In this document: positions 25,456 to 35,771 of the stretch, one piece after another
Layout of the letters: every line of letters starts with the position of its first letter
Position numbering within the stretch: the first letter of the stretch is position 1
Source of the DNA: an uncultured Pseudohongiella sp.
GTDB taxonomy: Bacteria; Pseudomonadota; Gammaproteobacteria; Pseudomonadales; Pseudohongiellaceae
Direction of reading: 5' to 3'
Assembly (NCBI GenBank): GCA_951812715.1
Contig: OX638323.1
Coordinates: 434,001 to 498,000, forward strand
Length of the DNA: 64,000 bases
Notes under the pieces: model-generated
Databases searched by the model: none
Seen by the model: only the letters and a program-made list of their open reading frames with translations
What the model was told of the DNA's origin: nothing
Program-made: the position numbers and the translations under genes

Positions 25456-26309
25456 TTGAGAAGGTCCTCGGGTTCGAATATCAGGGATAAAGTACGGAAG
25501 TTTGCATTGAAAATATTGATCGGCATCTGTTGCAATTCGTTGAATGGCTGAGCGCTGTAGACCGCGTTTCTCGCGGCGCGGTCGAAGGGTGGATCACCGC
25601 TCGATTCGGTGATCGCCACATCGGTTACCTCGCCGGTCGGCAGCATGCTGATGCGCAGCACCGCGCGCATGCCGTTGCGCGCACTCGGCGGGCGGTTCCA
25701 GGCCTCCTCGACGAACTGCCGAATCAGCGCCATCCCGCTTTGCACGACTTCGAACTCAGTCCGGGCTGCCGCCGCGGCGGCCTCTTCCGCGAGGCGCGTC
25801 CGCTCGGCTTCCTCTTGCCGGCGCCGCAAGTCCTGCTGGTTGAGTTCCTCTTGCCGCGCGAGTTCCTCGCGCCGCCGCTGTTCTTCGAGGCGTTGCCGTT
25901 CGGCCTGCTCGCGCAACTCCTGCTGACGCCGCTGTTCGAGCTGTTGCTGGCGCAGCCGCTCTGCTTCCGCCTGGCGTTGTCTTTCTTCTTCCCGGCGCCG
26001 CTGTTCTTCCTCCTCTTGCTGCTGCCGCTGCTGTTCCTGCTCCCGGCGCTGCTCCTCCTCCCGCTGGCGCAAAACCCGCTGCCGCTCCAGCCTCTGACGC
26101 TCCAGCCTCTGACGCTCTTGCAATTGCGGATTTTCGTCTATGAACAAGGCCTTGATCACGGTCGGTTGCACCAGTTCGAATTCGCTTGAGTCGCTGTTGT
26201 TGTTCCAATACAAAATGAATCCCAGCACCAGCATGTGGAACAGCAGGGCAAGCCCCGCCGATAGCGGGTAACCGTTGAAACCGATGAGATAACGGATTCC
26301 AGAGTTCAC
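25452..26309 (-). CDS. tolA: Tol-Pal system inner-membrane protein TolA
   Basis: TolA spans the periplasm and links TolQR energy to the outer membrane. The 285-residue protein has one N-terminal membrane helix (about 18-36, LALLFHMLVLGFILYW). A long, almost pure Gln/Glu/Arg/Leu helix follows (about 58-180), then a compact C-terminal domain (about 190-285) that contacts TolB. The helical domain is rich in Arg and Gln instead of the Ala/Lys of E. coli, and the protein is shorter than E. coli's 421. The DNA here is repetitive (CTGCTG-type codons), so length may vary between strains. Confidence 0.94.
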   Translation of the reverse strand: MNSGIRYLIGFNGYPLSAGLALLFHMLVLGFILYWNNNSDSSEFELVQPTVIKALFIDENPQLQERQRLERQRLERQRVLRQREEEQRREQEQQRQQQEEEEQRRREEERQRQAEAERLRQQQLEQRRQQELREQAERQRLEEQRRREELARQEELNQQDLRRRQEEAERTRLAEEAAAAAARTEFEVVQSGMALIRQFVEEAWNRPPSARNGMRAVLRISMLPTGEVTDVAITESSGDPPFDRAARNAVYSAQPFNELQQMPINIFNANFRTLSLIFEPEDLLN

Positions 26310-26320
26310 GGCATTTCCAC

Positions 26321-26764
26321 CTAGGGCAATTCCGTCAGTGGTTGCGTGATGAAATTGGGATTGATCACGCCGGCATTCCGTAGCGCGGTAATCAGATTGA
26401 TCATGGCGCCCCAGCTCGCGTTGGTATCGCCCTCAATCAGCACTTGCACCGATGGATTCGCGTTCATGATGCGGCTCACCTGCAAAGCAATCGTTTCCAG
26501 GTCCAGTGACTGCCGCTCCTCACCGGTCGCGCCCAGACTGAGAAAATACTCTCCCGCCGAGGTAATGGTTACGACCAGCGTTTCCAGATTTTCATCCAGA
26601 TCCAGCGGTTCGTTGTTTGCCTCCGGCAGGTCAACCTCGATTCCCTGATTGAGCAGCGGCGCGGTAATCATGAAAACGATCAGCAGCACCAGCATTACGT
26701 CGATATACGGTACCACGTTGATCTCGCTCATGGGGCGGCGTTTTTTGCGCGCCAGGATTTCCAT
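26321..26764 (-). CDS. tolR: Tol-Pal system proton-channel protein TolR
   Basis: TolR (ExbD family) forms, with TolQ, the proton-driven stator complex that energises TolA. The 147-residue protein has a short basic N-terminus, one membrane helix (about 18-38) that includes the channel Asp in YIDVMLVLLIVFMITAPL, and a periplasmic domain with the VLIEGDTNASWG element. Its 11-base gap to tolA and 13-base gap after tolQ indicate one operon. Confidence 0.96.
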   Translation of the reverse strand: MEILARKKRRPMSEINVVPYIDVMLVLLIVFMITAPLLNQGIEVDLPEANNEPLDLDENLETLVVTITSAGEYFLSLGATGEERQSLDLETIALQVSRIMNANPSVQVLIEGDTNASWGAMINLITALRNAGVINPNFITQPLTELP

Positions 26765-26777
26765 GATCGTTCCCTAA

Positions 26778-27467
26778 TCAGCCGGTGGAATGAATCTGCC
26801 GGTGCAGAATGCTGGAAAACTCATCGGTGAAAGTGATGTAACTGCCGGTCACCGAGTCCACCATCGACGAATAGCGATTATAGGCAACCACCGCCGGAAT
26901 CGCCGCGAACAGTCCGATGGCGGTGACGATCAGCGCCTCGGCGATGCCGGGAGCGACTACCTGCAAGGTGGCCTGGGTCTGGCTGGCGAGACCGATGAAG
27001 GCGTTCATAATGCCGATCACGGTCCCGAACAGGCCGATATAGGGCGAAACCGAGCCTACCGTAGCCAGAAAAGCCAGGTGACGTTCGAGCTTCTCCTCTT
27101 CCCGGGAATACGCGACCCGCATGGCGCGCTGGGCGCCTTCCATGATCGCTTCCCGGTCCACATTGCCTTGCTGACGCAAGCGCATGAATTCCTTGAAGCC
27201 GACCCGAAAGATGTTTTCCAGGCCGACCATGGGTATGCCTTCCTCTTGCATTTGACTACCTTCCTTGTACAACAGTCCGAGATCAATACCCGACCAGAAG
27301 CGCTCCTCGAAATTGTGGACACTCTTGGCCGCGGTCGACAGCACCAGGTAGCGCTGTACGATAATGCACCAGGAAATGACCGACAGCGCGAGCAAGATGA
27401 AGATGACGATCTGGACTTCGAAGCTGGCGCCGAAAATCAGTTGTAATGGTCCTAGTTGTTCATCCAC
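26778..27467 (-). CDS. tolQ: Tol-Pal system proton-channel protein TolQ
   Basis: TolQ (ExbB/MotA family) is the five-subunit membrane part of the Tol motor. From the GTG at 27467 (with CCGGAG 8 bases upstream) it has 229 residues, close to E. coli's 230. A GTG seven codons earlier is possible but lacks such a site. Three membrane helices are visible: about 16-38, 130-155 (GSVSPYIGLFGTVIGIMNAF) and 165-190 (APGIAEALIVTAIGLFAAIP). It is the first gene of the Tol-Pal operon; ybgC, which usually precedes it, is absent. Confidence 0.94.
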   Translation of the reverse strand: MDEQLGPLQLIFGASFEVQIVIFILLALSVISWCIIVQRYLVLSTAAKSVHNFEERFWSGIDLGLLYKEGSQMQEEGIPMVGLENIFRVGFKEFMRLRQQGNVDREAIMEGAQRAMRVAYSREEEKLERHLAFLATVGSVSPYIGLFGTVIGIMNAFIGLASQTQATLQVVAPGIAEALIVTAIGLFAAIPAVVAYNRYSSMVDSVTGSYITFTDEFSSILHRQIHSTG

Positions 27468-27652
27468 TCCATATACTCCGGCGCGCACCAGCGCGGCTTT
27501 CCACTACATTACAATTCGAGTTCCGGGTAGCGTCGAAAATTAATTTGGCCGACAACGATTGCATCGCACAATGTTGGCCATTCCCTGACCCAAAGCGGAC
27601 AGAAGCTAACGAAACCTGTCGCGAAAAAGGCAATACGCCAGCATCCGTCGTT

Positions 27653-28678
27653 TCATTCCGAACCGAACAGATCTTCCCGTCCGGCTTTTGCCGGCAGGCC
27701 GAAATAGCGATACGCATGTTGTGTCGCCACCCGCCCGCGGGGCGTACGCATTATGAAGCCTTGCTGGATCAGAAACGGTTCCAGAATATCCTCAATGGTA
27801 TCACGCTCCTCCCCTATGGCCGCCGCGAGATTGTCGACGCCGACCGGGCCGCCCGAGAATTTTTCTATCATGGCGCGCAGCAATCGGCGATCCATGTGAT
27901 CACAGCCATTGCTGTCGATATGCAACATGTCCAGCGCCCTTCCCGCGGAGCCGCGCGAGATCCTGCCGTCCTCTTTCATCTCGGAAAAATCGCGTACTCG
28001 CCGTAACAGCCGATTGGCGACACGAGGCGTGCCGCGCGCGCGGCCGGCGATTTCCCTGGCGCCGTCCGAGCTGATTTCAGTGCCAAGGATACCGGCCGAG
28101 CGCGTTACGATTCGCGCCAGTTCATCAATGTTGTAAAAGTCTAGCCGCTGCACGATGCCGAATCGGTCGCGTAGCGGTGAAGTAAGCAATCCGGCGCGAG
28201 TGGTCGCGCCAACCAGGGTGAATGGCGGCAAATCAAGCTTGATCGAGCGCGCTGCCGGCCCTTCACCGATCATGATGTCGAGTTGATTGTCTTCCATGGC
28301 AGGATAGAGAATTTCCTCTATTGCCGGCCGCAGGCGATGGATTTCATCGATGAAGAGCACATCGCCCTGACCTAGATTGGTCAGAATCGCGGCCAGATCG
28401 CCGGATTTTTCCATTACCGGGCCGGCCGTGCTGCGAATGGAAACACTCATTTCATTGGCGATGATGCGCGCCAGGGTGGTCTTGCCGAGGCCCGGGGGAC
28501 CGAAAATCAGGCAGTGATCGAGAGACTCGCCGCGCTTGCGGGCGGCGCCGATGAAAATCTCCATCTGCTCCTTGACCTGTTCCTGACCAATATAATCACG
28601 CAGCAGCAGCGGCCGCAGCGAATCCTGGTTGTCCTCGGGTCCGGCTTCTTCCGGGGCAATGATGCGCTGTTCCTTCAC
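27653..28678 (-). CDS. ruvB: Holliday junction branch-migration helicase RuvB
   Basis: RuvB is the AAA+ motor that drives branch migration with RuvA. The 341-residue protein shows Walker [10 protein letters not shown] (about residue 62), Walker [10 protein letters not shown] (about 111), sensor-1 LVGATTRAG and the C-terminal winged-helix domain ending in GRVATQHAY. Length and motifs are typical. Its ATG overlaps the ruvA stop by 4 bases. Between ruvB and tolQ lie 185 bases where the tolQ promoter should be. Confidence 0.97.
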   Translation of the reverse strand: MKEQRIIAPEEAGPEDNQDSLRPLLLRDYIGQEQVKEQMEIFIGAARKRGESLDHCLIFGPPGLGKTTLARIIANEMSVSIRSTAGPVMEKSGDLAAILTNLGQGDVLFIDEIHRLRPAIEEILYPAMEDNQLDIMIGEGPAARSIKLDLPPFTLVGATTRAGLLTSPLRDRFGIVQRLDFYNIDELARIVTRSAGILGTEISSDGAREIAGRARGTPRVANRLLRRVRDFSEMKEDGRISRGSAGRALDMLHIDSNGCDHMDRRLLRAMIEKFSGGPVGVDNLAAAIGEERDTIEDILEPFLIQQGFIMRTPRGRVATQHAYRYFGLPAKAGREDLFGSE

Positions 28679-29292
28679 GAGCCGACTCCGGCGCCCGCCG
28701 ACAGACTCTTCAGCGCCAGCCGGAGCAACTCTTCGGTAGTTGTCGTGCCGGGATGATCGCGCTTGATCCGGGCAAGCAGGCGCGCTGCCTGCTGCTGCCT
28801 GTAGCCGAGACTGACCAGCGCGTCTTCCGCCTCGCGGCTGCCGCCGACCGTGCCGCCGGTTTCCGCGGGCAGTGAGATCTCGCCACTCGAGTCGCCGAGA
28901 CGGTCACGCAGTTCCACCACCATCCGCTCGGCGGTTTTTTTGCCGATACCGGGCACCTTGGACAAGCGGGCAACATCGCCGCCATGAACCGCTGCCGCCA
29001 GATCAGCGGAGCTCATGCCGGAAAGCAGCGCCAGGGCCAGCCGCGGACCGACGCCGCTGACCCGGATCAGATGTCGGAACGTGGTCTTTTCCACGGCGTC
29101 GAGGAAGCCGAACAGCACCTGTGCGTCTTCGCGAACGGCAAAATGGGTATATAGCGCGACTTCGGCGCCGACTTCTGGCAACTTGTCAAACGCGCTCATG
29201 GGAATCTGGATTTCATAACCGACGCCACCGGCCATTACCAGCGCTTCAGCCGGAGTTTTTCCCGCCAGTTTACCGCGTATCAGCCCGATCAC
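28675..29292 (-). CDS. ruvA: Holliday junction DNA-binding protein RuvA
   Basis: RuvA binds four-way junctions and loads RuvB. The 205-residue protein has an N-terminal OB fold (about 1-62), the two helix-hairpin-helix motifs ([13 protein letters not shown] near 80 and [12 protein letters not shown] near 115) that grip DNA, and the C-terminal RuvB-binding helices (about 150-200). It overlaps both ruvC and ruvB by 4 bases, giving a tightly coupled ruvCAB operon. Confidence 0.97.
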   Translation of the reverse strand: MIGLIRGKLAGKTPAEALVMAGGVGYEIQIPMSAFDKLPEVGAEVALYTHFAVREDAQVLFGFLDAVEKTTFRHLIRVSGVGPRLALALLSGMSSADLAAAVHGGDVARLSKVPGIGKKTAERMVVELRDRLGDSSGEISLPAETGGTVGGSREAEDALVSLGYRQQQAARLLARIKRDHPGTTTTEELLRLALKSLSAGAGVGS

Positions 29293-29810
29293 GTCCTCAA
29301 CCTCTTGCGGCTGTAAGAGTTTGCCGCCGCGATTCGGACCAGGTTCTCCCTGCTATGTGCGTGACAGATCGCCACCGCGAGTGCATCGGCGGCGTCTTCG
29401 GCGACAGCATCGTCGATTCGCAACAGCACTTTTACCATGTGCAGCACCTGTTCCTTGGCTGCCGCGCCATTGCCAGCCACCGCCTGTTTGACCTTGCGGG
29501 CAGAATATTCCGCCACCGGCACGCCGTGGGACAGGCAGGCGACAATGGCGCTGCCCCGAGCCTGGCCGAGCTTGAGCGCCGAAGCTGCGTTACGGCCCAT
29601 GAAAACCTCTTCGACTGCCGCTTGTTCCGGCGCGTATTGCTCCACCACCCGGCGCAGGCTTTCAAAGATTTCACGCAGCCGCTCGGGATGCTCCGGATGT
29701 TCGATCCGGATGCAGCCATGGCCAACGTGTTCCAGCCGGTTCGCCTGGGAACTGACCAGTCCGTAGCCGGTTACCCGAGAGCCCGGATCAATGCCGATTA
29801 TGATACTCAC
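29289..29810 (-). CDS. ruvC: Holliday junction resolvase RuvC
   Basis: RuvC cuts Holliday junctions as a dimer. The 173-residue protein has the RNase H-like catalytic acids: Asp in IGIDPGSRVTGYG (residue 7), Glu in VEEVFMGRNA (about 67) and the paired Asp in DAADALAVAICH (about 140). Length matches E. coli. It is the first gene of ruvCAB and follows yebC by 43 bases, the common gammaproteobacterial order. Confidence 0.97.
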   Translation of the reverse strand: MSIIIGIDPGSRVTGYGLVSSQANRLEHVGHGCIRIEHPEHPERLREIFESLRRVVEQYAPEQAAVEEVFMGRNAASALKLGQARGSAIVACLSHGVPVAEYSARKVKQAVAGNGAAAKEQVLHMVKVLLRIDDAVAEDAADALAVAICHAHSRENLVRIAAANSYSRKRLRT

Positions 29811-29853
29811 GCTTCCAGATTATCGGCTGGCGCGCTGGGAAAAAGAGGATTGG

Positions 29854-30597
29854 CTACAACTGCTCGGCGATTTCCGGCGGAACGTTCGCGTTGGACCAGA
29901 CATTCTGCACATCGTCGAGATCTTCCAGATGTTCCAGCAGTTTCAAGAGCCGGCTGGCGCCTTCCAGGTCGAGCTCCACTTCGGTGGCGGGGAGCATGGT
30001 CATCTCGGCGCTGCCGAATTCGACGCCGGCGGTCCGGAATGCATCTTGCGCGGCGCCGAAGGTTTCCAGACTGGTATGCACTTCGATGCCGCCGTCATCG
30101 TTGACGATCACGTCATCGGCGCCGGCTTCGAGCGCCAGTTCCATGATCCGGTCTTCATCACCGCCGGGAACGAGGGAGATCACTCCGGTGCGGCTGAACA
30201 GATAGGCTACCGAGCCATGAGTTCCCAGCGAGCCGCCGAACTTGCTGAATCCATGTCGTACCTCCGCCGCCGTGCGGTTGCGATTGTCGGTGAGACAGTC
30301 CAGGTAGATAGCGACGCCGCCGGGTCCGTAGCCTTCATAGGTCAGTTCCTCGACATCCTCGCCGGCGCCGGCGCCGGCGCCGCGGGCGATGGCGCGGTCG
30401 ATGGTGTCGCGCGGCATGTTGGCGCCGAGAGCCTTGTCCATCGCTGCCCGTAGTCGGGGATTATCCGCCGGGGAACCGCCGCCGAGCCGCGCGGCCACGG
30501 TGAGTTCACGTATGATTTTCGTGAATATCTTGCCGCGCTTGGCGTCCTGACCCGCCTTGCGATGCTTGATATTGGCCCATTTGCTATGTCCCGCCAT
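29854..30597 (-). CDS. yebC: YebC/PmpR-family translation or transcription regulator
   Basis: The 247-residue protein is the YebC/TACO1 type: it opens with [19 protein letters not shown] and shows [20 protein letters not shown] and the acidic C-terminal patches of the family. Members have been described as transcriptional regulators (PmpR in Pseudomonas) and as factors that relieve ribosome stalling at proline-rich stretches. Position between aspS and ruvC is the normal synteny. Which role applies here is not visible from sequence. Confidence 0.95.
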   Translation of the reverse strand: MAGHSKWANIKHRKAGQDAKRGKIFTKIIRELTVAARLGGGSPADNPRLRAAMDKALGANMPRDTIDRAIARGAGAGAGEDVEELTYEGYGPGGVAIYLDCLTDNRNRTAAEVRHGFSKFGGSLGTHGSVAYLFSRTGVISLVPGGDEDRIMELALEAGADDVIVNDDGGIEVHTSLETFGAAQDAFRTAGVEFGSAEMTMLPATEVELDLEGASRLLKLLEHLEDLDDVQNVWSNANVPPEIAEQL

Positions 30598-30625
30598 GCT
30601 TGCGCCTGTTGCCCGCCACCCGCGA

Positions 30626-32392
30626 TCAATTGTGCAATTGGCGCGGCCGGATATGCAACTCGCGCAATTGTTCCGCCGCGACCGCTCCCGGCGCGGCGGT
30701 GAGCGGGCAGGATGCGGATTGGGTTTTCGGAAAAGCGATCACGTCGCGTATGGAATCCGCGCCGCATAACAACATCGCCAGCCGGTCGAAACCGAAAGCA
30801 ATGCCGCCATGGGGCGGGCAACCATATCGTAATGCCGAAAGCAGGAAGCCAAATTTGCTCTCGGCCTCTTCCGGACCGATACCAAGCAGATCGAAGACCG
30901 CCTGTTGTATTTCCGGATTGGAGATGCGAATCGAACCGCCGCCGAGTTCCACGCCGTTGAGCACCATGTCGTAGGCCCGCGACAGGGCTGTGAGGGGGCC
31001 GGCCCGCAACTCGTCCGCCGTGCAGGAAGGCGCGGTAAACGGGTGATGCAAAGGTGTCAGGCCGCCGCCGGCCGCGGTTTCAAACATTGGAAAATCGACG
31101 ACCCACAGCGGCGCCCAGCCTTGCCGGACCAGCCCCAGATCTTTCGCCGCCAGCAGGCGCAAGGCGCCGAGAGCCTCGTTCACCGTTGCGATCTTGTCGG
31201 CGCCGAAAAAGATGATATCGCCAGCTTCGGCCGCCACTGTCGCTAGCAGATCGCCGATAGTGTCATCGTCCATGAATTTCAGAATGGGAGATTGCAATCC
31301 TTCGCGGCCGCGAGCCGGATCCGCGACCTTGATCCAGGCAAGTCCTCCAGCGCCACGCTTGCGCACGAAGTCGGTGTAACCGTCGATCTGCTTCCGACTG
31401 AGCGTGGCGCCGCCGGGTACGCACAATGCCGCTACCCGGCAATCCGCCCGCCCGGCAGGATCGCGGAATACCTTGAAATCCACGTTGCGCATCAAATCCG
31501 CCAGATCGACGAGTTCCAAATCGATCCGCAAATCCGGCTTGTCGGTGCCGAAGCGGCGCAGCGCCTCGGCATGACTCATGCGCGGAAAGGGTTCGAGTTC
31601 CACATCCATGGTTTCGACGAAGACGTGCCGGATCAGCGCTTCCATCGCCGCCATGACATGTTCTTCTTCGACAAATGACATCTCCACGTCGATCTGCGTA
31701 AATTCGGGCTGGCGGTCGGCGCGCAGATCCTCGTCACGGAAGCAACGGGCAATCTGATAATACCGGTCCATGCCTGAAACCATAAGAATCTGCTTGAACA
31801 ACTGGGGCGACTGCGGCAATGCAAAAAACTGGTTCGGGTGAGTGCGGCTCGGCACCAGGTAGTCCCGAGCGCCTTCGGGCGTCGCTCTTGTCAGCAGCGG
31901 GGTTTCGATTTCGAGAAAACCCTGGCCGTCGAGGAATTCGCGTACAGTCCGGGCGAGGCGCGAGCGCAAGCGCAAGCGCCCGGTCATCTCGGGCCGGCGC
32001 AAATCCAGGTAACGGTAATGCAGGCGAATGTCTTCGCCGACTTCGACATATTCATCCACCGGAATGGGGGTGGTCTCGGAACGGTTCAGTATTTCAAGTT
32101 TCTTGCCCAGCACTTCCACCTGACCGGTGGGCATGTCGGGATTCAGGCTGCCGGCGGGCCGGAGACGCACCCGGCCCGAGATCCGAATTACGTATTCATT
32201 GCGCACCTGTTCGGCGATCGCGAAACTCTCGGGAGTAGCCGGGTCGAAAACCACCTGGGCGATTCCTTCGCGATCCCTGGTATCGAGAAATATCACGCCG
32301 CCATGATCCCGGCGCCGATGCACCCAGCCACAAAGCGTGACCTCCTCATTGACATGGGATTCGTTCAATTCACCGCAATAATGACTGCGCAT
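30626..32392 (-). CDS. aspS: aspartyl-tRNA synthetase, bacterial type
   Basis: AspS charges tRNA-Asp. The 588-residue protein has an N-terminal OB-fold anticodon domain (about 1-105), the class II core with motif 2 ([19 protein letters not shown]) and motif 3 ([13 protein letters not shown]), and the bacterial GAD insertion between them (about 290-410). It leads the minus-strand aspS-yebC-ruvCAB run and has its own strong promoter overlapping that of rne. Confidence 0.97.
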   Translation of the reverse strand: MRSHYCGELNESHVNEEVTLCGWVHRRRDHGGVIFLDTRDREGIAQVVFDPATPESFAIAEQVRNEYVIRISGRVRLRPAGSLNPDMPTGQVEVLGKKLEILNRSETTPIPVDEYVEVGEDIRLHYRYLDLRRPEMTGRLRLRSRLARTVREFLDGQGFLEIETPLLTRATPEGARDYLVPSRTHPNQFFALPQSPQLFKQILMVSGMDRYYQIARCFRDEDLRADRQPEFTQIDVEMSFVEEEHVMAAMEALIRHVFVETMDVELEPFPRMSHAEALRRFGTDKPDLRIDLELVDLADLMRNVDFKVFRDPAGRADCRVAALCVPGGATLSRKQIDGYTDFVRKRGAGGLAWIKVADPARGREGLQSPILKFMDDDTIGDLLATVAAEAGDIIFFGADKIATVNEALGALRLLAAKDLGLVRQGWAPLWVVDFPMFETAAGGGLTPLHHPFTAPSCTADELRAGPLTALSRAYDMVLNGVELGGGSIRISNPEIQQAVFDLLGIGPEEAESKFGFLLSALRYGCPPHGGIAFGFDRLAMLLCGADSIRDVIAFPKTQSASCPLTAAPGAVAAEQLRELHIRPRQLHN

Positions 32393-32431
32393 GGAAATTT
32401 CCGTTCAGCCGCCGCATGCAAAAAGCCGCGC

Positions 32432-32460
32432 ATTATAACGCAGCCCGCGCGGCTTGTCGG
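32432..32460 (-). promoter_or_regulatory. aspS promoter
   Basis: On the minus strand CCGACA (32460-32455) is followed after 17 bases by a perfect TATAAT (32437-32432), 40 bases before the aspS ATG. The -35 matches four of six consensus positions. A 9-bp inverted repeat, AAGCCGCGC/GCGCGGCTT (32423-32431 with 32447-32455), brackets the -10 and could modulate it. Its -35 shares bases with the rne -35 on the other strand. Confidence 0.6.
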
Positions 32461-32482
32461 TGCGGCGCTGAAATGATATAGT
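32454..32482 (+). promoter_or_regulatory. rne promoter
   Basis: TTGTCG (32454-32459) is followed after 17 bases by TATAGT (32477-32482). This places the start near 32489 and gives a leader of about 470 bases. The -35 matches four, the -10 five, of six consensus positions. It is back to back with the aspS promoter, and both -35 boxes use the same TGTCG core. Confidence 0.6.
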
Positions 32483-32488
32483 GCGGCG

Positions 32489-32956
32489 CTGGGCATATTG
32501 TTGATTTTATTTGTCCTTTAGCCCTGATGGTTCCTGTGGGAGCCGAAATTTAGTAACGAACACGAACGATAGTGATCGCGCGAATTGCAGACGGGATTAC
32601 ATCGTTCCGCACGGATACGCTTGACCATACAGCGTAGTCCGAATTGCAGAAGACAAGCGCGGGAATTCTGATTCGGCTGGCCATGGCGCCAAAAAAGCGA
32701 CGGCCCCGAAGTGACAACAAGCTGAAAGATTGTTGCACATAACAATACATTGCAATCGAGTCCTGGATTCAATTGGGCTCTCGGCGCCGGGCCACGCATT
32801 GAAAGGGTCCGCGCGGCGCCGGTATTGTCGGACCTCCAGTTTATAGCCAGCCTGATGCCTGCCTGGGCCTTGCGCCCTGAACCAGGCGAATACGGACACT
32901 GGCCTACCCTGGCCTTCCCCGCTCGCTTCTGCGTTTATTTAAGAGGAAATAAGCGC
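32489..32956 (+). other. long 5' leader of rne
   Basis: Some 470 bases between the predicted start and the rne ATG hold no convincing gene. In E. coli the rne leader is of similar order (361 nt) and binds RNase E itself for autoregulation; a similar role is likely here by analogy. I see an 11-base direct repeat, CGAATTGCAGA, at 32581-32591 and 32640-32650, several GC-rich stems (for example near 32780-32825) and an A-rich Shine-Dalgarno region (AGAGGAAATAAG) just before the start. Confidence 0.5.
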
Positions 32957-35755
32957 ATGAAACGCATTTTGGTAAATGCAGCCCAAGAGGAAGAACTCCG
33001 GGTTGCGCTGGTCGATGGCCAGCGATTGTACGATCTCGATATAGAAACCCCCAGCAAAGCCCGCAAGAAAGCCAACATCTACAAGGGAATAATTACCAGA
33101 GTCGAGCCTAGCCTCGAGGCGACCTTCGTCGAATTCGGCGCCGGCCGCCATGGATTTCTCCCTTGGAAGGAAATTTCCGACCAGTATCGCGGTTCCGCGG
33201 AAAACGGCGGTGATAACGGCAAGAGCCCGATTCGTGAAGGCGCCGAAGTCGTGGTGCAGGTCGAGAAGGAAGAACGCGGCACCAAGGGCGCCGCGCTGAC
33301 AACTTACGTCAGTCTGGCCGGACGCTACCTGGTGCTGATGCCCAATAATCCCAAGCTGGGCGGAATATCCCGCCGCATTGAAGGCGACGAACGCTCGGAA
33401 GTGAAGGAATCGCTGCGCGAATTGAACATTCCCGACGACATGGGATTGATCGTGCGCACCGCCGGCGTCGGCAAGCAATCCCAGGAACTGCAATGGGACC
33501 TCGATTATCTGCTCAATCTGTGGCAGGCGATCCAGGATGTCGCCGGTCGCAAATCCGCGCCCTTTCTGATCCATGAAGAAAGTAACGCGATCATCCGCAC
33601 CATTCGCGACTACCTGCGCAAGGAGATTGGCGAGGTGCTGTTCGATACGCCTGAATCTTACGAAGAAGCAATGCAGTTCGTGCGCCAGGTGATGCCGCAA
33701 TACGAAAGCCGCATCAAACGGTACGATGAGAAGTTACCGCTGTTTAATCGTTTCCAGATCGAAAACCAGATAGAAAGCGCTTTCGGCCGCGACGTAAAAC
33801 TTCCGTCTGGCGGCACGATGTCGATCGATCCGACGGAAGCGCTGGTCGCCATCGATATCAATTCCTCCCGCGCCACTCGAGGCGCGGACATCGAGGAAAC
33901 CGCGCTGAACACCAATCTCGAGGCGGCTGATGAAATCGCCCGGCAATTGCGGTTGCGCGATATCGGCGGATTGATCGTCATCGATTTCATCGATATGGGC
34001 TCGAACCAGCATCAGCGGCTGGTGGAAAATCGCATACGGGAAGCGCTTGAAGCTGATCGCGCCAGGGTTCAGCTAAGTCGGATTTCACGCTTCGGCCTGC
34101 TGGAGATGTCGCGGCAGCGGCTGCGGGCGTCTCTCGATGAAACCAGCAGTATCGTCTGTCCACGCTGCAGCGGGCAGGGACGAGTCAGGGACGTGAAGTC
34201 GTTGTCGCTGTCGATCATGCGCATCATGCGGGAAGAAGCGAGCAAGGACAGAAATCGCGAAATCCGCGTAGCGGCGCCACTCGACGTGGCAGCCTACCTG
34301 TTGAACGAAAAGCGTGAAGAGATAGCGGATATCGAAGAAGAGAGCGGTTCCAGCCTGGTGGTCTTGCCCGCGGCCGAACTGGTGACGCCGCATTACCGGA
34401 TCAGCGGAGTGAATAACAACGGGGAAGAGTACGAGGTTGATAACACCGAGATCCCCGAGACTGAAATCTCGTTAGATACGTCACACCGGCAACCGGCGGT
34501 AAGCCGTGGCGCGGTTGCGGATGCGCGGCCACAGCGTCCGGCGAAAGGACCAGTAGCCCTGTTGACCAACGTGATTCGCAACCTGTTCGGCGGCGACAAT
34601 CCGGCAACTCCGGCGAAACCACCGGCAAAGCGGCGGCCCCAAGCCGAATCTGGCAGCAGGCAGCCAGTGCGTGAGCGCAAGGCCGACAGTCGCGCCAAGC
34701 CAGACAAGCGCGGCAAAACCGAAAAACGTGGCAAGAGCGACAATCGCGCAAGGACCACCGATAAAAGGACAAAACCGGAAGGCCGCAAGCGCGACGAAAC
34801 CTCGCGCAAGGAAGCCGCCGGCCGCGGCGGCAGGCAGCGGCAAAAACCTGCCGGGGGACGAGACAAGGCGGTTGCGGAATCGACCGCCGCGGAAAAGTCT
34901 ACTGTCGAGGCAGCGTCCGCGGATCAGCAAACAGGTCAGGGCAAGGCCAAACGCCGCCCTGCCGCCAAGCGTCCCCGCAACAATACCCAACGCAAGCGCG
35001 GACCCAGGACTGCCGCTCCCGCCGCGAATAACGCGGATGCCGCGGCGGTAGACGAAGCCAACCCGGTATCAGAACCGACACAACCGGAAAAGTCTCGCGC
35101 TCCCGCCGCGGAAGTCGAAATTGCATTAGGTAAGCCGGAAAGCGAGCCGCCCAGGCCGGCCGCGCAGCCGCGGACCGAGACAGGTCCCCGACTGTTGGAC
35201 GCCCATGTTCCGACGGATGCGCTCGCTTCCGAAAAAACGGCTGAAGCCGACGCTGCACAAGAAAGCGCACGGAAACAGTCCGCCGAGAAGGCCGATGCGG
35301 AAGCAGTCGCGATTGTTACGGAAGAAACATCGGCCGCGGAATCCGCAACCGGGACGTCCGGCAAGAAGGCAGCCGCCAAGCCGCGAAGGCAATCGAGAAC
35401 CGGCGCCAAGCCCGGACGTCCACGCAAGAAAGCGGCGGTGACAGCAGCGGAATCATCCGCGGATACCGTTGCCAAAGGAAAGGAGATTCCTCCGGAGCCG
35501 GAGAAAAAGTTATCTAAGGCGCCGGCCGGGGATAAGTCCACAACAGTCACCGCGCCTGTCGAAGACAAGCCCGCGAAAGCTGACCAGCCGGTGGCGGATC
35601 TAGCGGCCGCGGCCGTGGAAACGGATGCCGCGGACAAAAAGCCCGCCGCGGCGGCAGCGGATGCCGAGCCCGCCGCACCGTTGTTTCAGGGCCGGGCGCC
35701 GAACGATCCCAGGGAAGTGCGCCGCCGCCAGGACGAGGCAGCCACTTCGAATTGA
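32957..35755 (+). CDS. rne: ribonuclease E
   Basis: RNase E is the main endonuclease for mRNA decay and for rRNA and tRNA maturation, and scaffolds the degradosome. The 932-residue protein has an S1 domain (about 35-120), a 5'-sensor/RNase H-like part, and the DNase I-like catalytic part with metal Asp residues in [12 protein letters not shown] (about 300) and [11 protein letters not shown] (about 344). The zinc-link Cys pair CPRC is at about 401-404, matching E. coli numbering. From about 515 on it is low-complexity Lys/Arg/Ala/Glu/Pro, the scaffold. The ATG at 32957 has a good ribosome site; the open frame upstream is non-coding leader. Confidence 0.95.
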   Translation: MKRILVNAAQEEELRVALVDGQRLYDLDIETPSKARKKANIYKGIITRVEPSLEATFVEFGAGRHGFLPWKEISDQYRGSAENGGDNGKSPIREGAEVVVQVEKEERGTKGAALTTYVSLAGRYLVLMPNNPKLGGISRRIEGDERSEVKESLRELNIPDDMGLIVRTAGVGKQSQELQWDLDYLLNLWQAIQDVAGRKSAPFLIHEESNAIIRTIRDYLRKEIGEVLFDTPESYEEAMQFVRQVMPQYESRIKRYDEKLPLFNRFQIENQIESAFGRDVKLPSGGTMSIDPTEALVAIDINSSRATRGADIEETALNTNLEAADEIARQLRLRDIGGLIVIDFIDMGSNQHQRLVENRIREALEADRARVQLSRISRFGLLEMSRQRLRASLDETSSIVCPRCSGQGRVRDVKSLSLSIMRIMREEASKDRNREIRVAAPLDVAAYLLNEKREEIADIEEESGSSLVVLPAAELVTPHYRISGVNNNGEEYEVDNTEIPETEISLDTSHRQPAVSRGAVADARPQRPAKGPVALLTNVIRNLFGGDNPATPAKPPAKRRPQAESGSRQPVRERKADSRAKPDKRGKTEKRGKSDNRARTTDKRTKPEGRKRDETSRKEAAGRGGRQRQKPAGGRDKAVAESTAAEKSTVEAASADQQTGQGKAKRRPAAKRPRNNTQRKRGPRTAAPAANNADAAAVDEANPVSEPTQPEKSRAPAAEVEIALGKPESEPPRPAAQPRTETGPRLLDAHVPTDALASEKTAEADAAQESARKQSAEKADAEAVAIVTEETSAAESATGTSGKKAAAKPRRQSRTGAKPGRPRKKAAVTAAESSADTVAKGKEIPPEPEKKLSKAPAGDKSTTVTAPVEDKPAKADQPVADLAAAAVETDAADKKPAAAAADAEPAAPLFQGRAPNDPREVRRRQDEAATSN

Positions 35756-35771
35756 ATCCGGAGCGAATCTG

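Noticed and set aside
25740..26130. Low-complexity forward open frame opposite tolA
   Set aside because: It is the antisense of the Gln/Glu/Arg-rich tolA helix and has no independent support.
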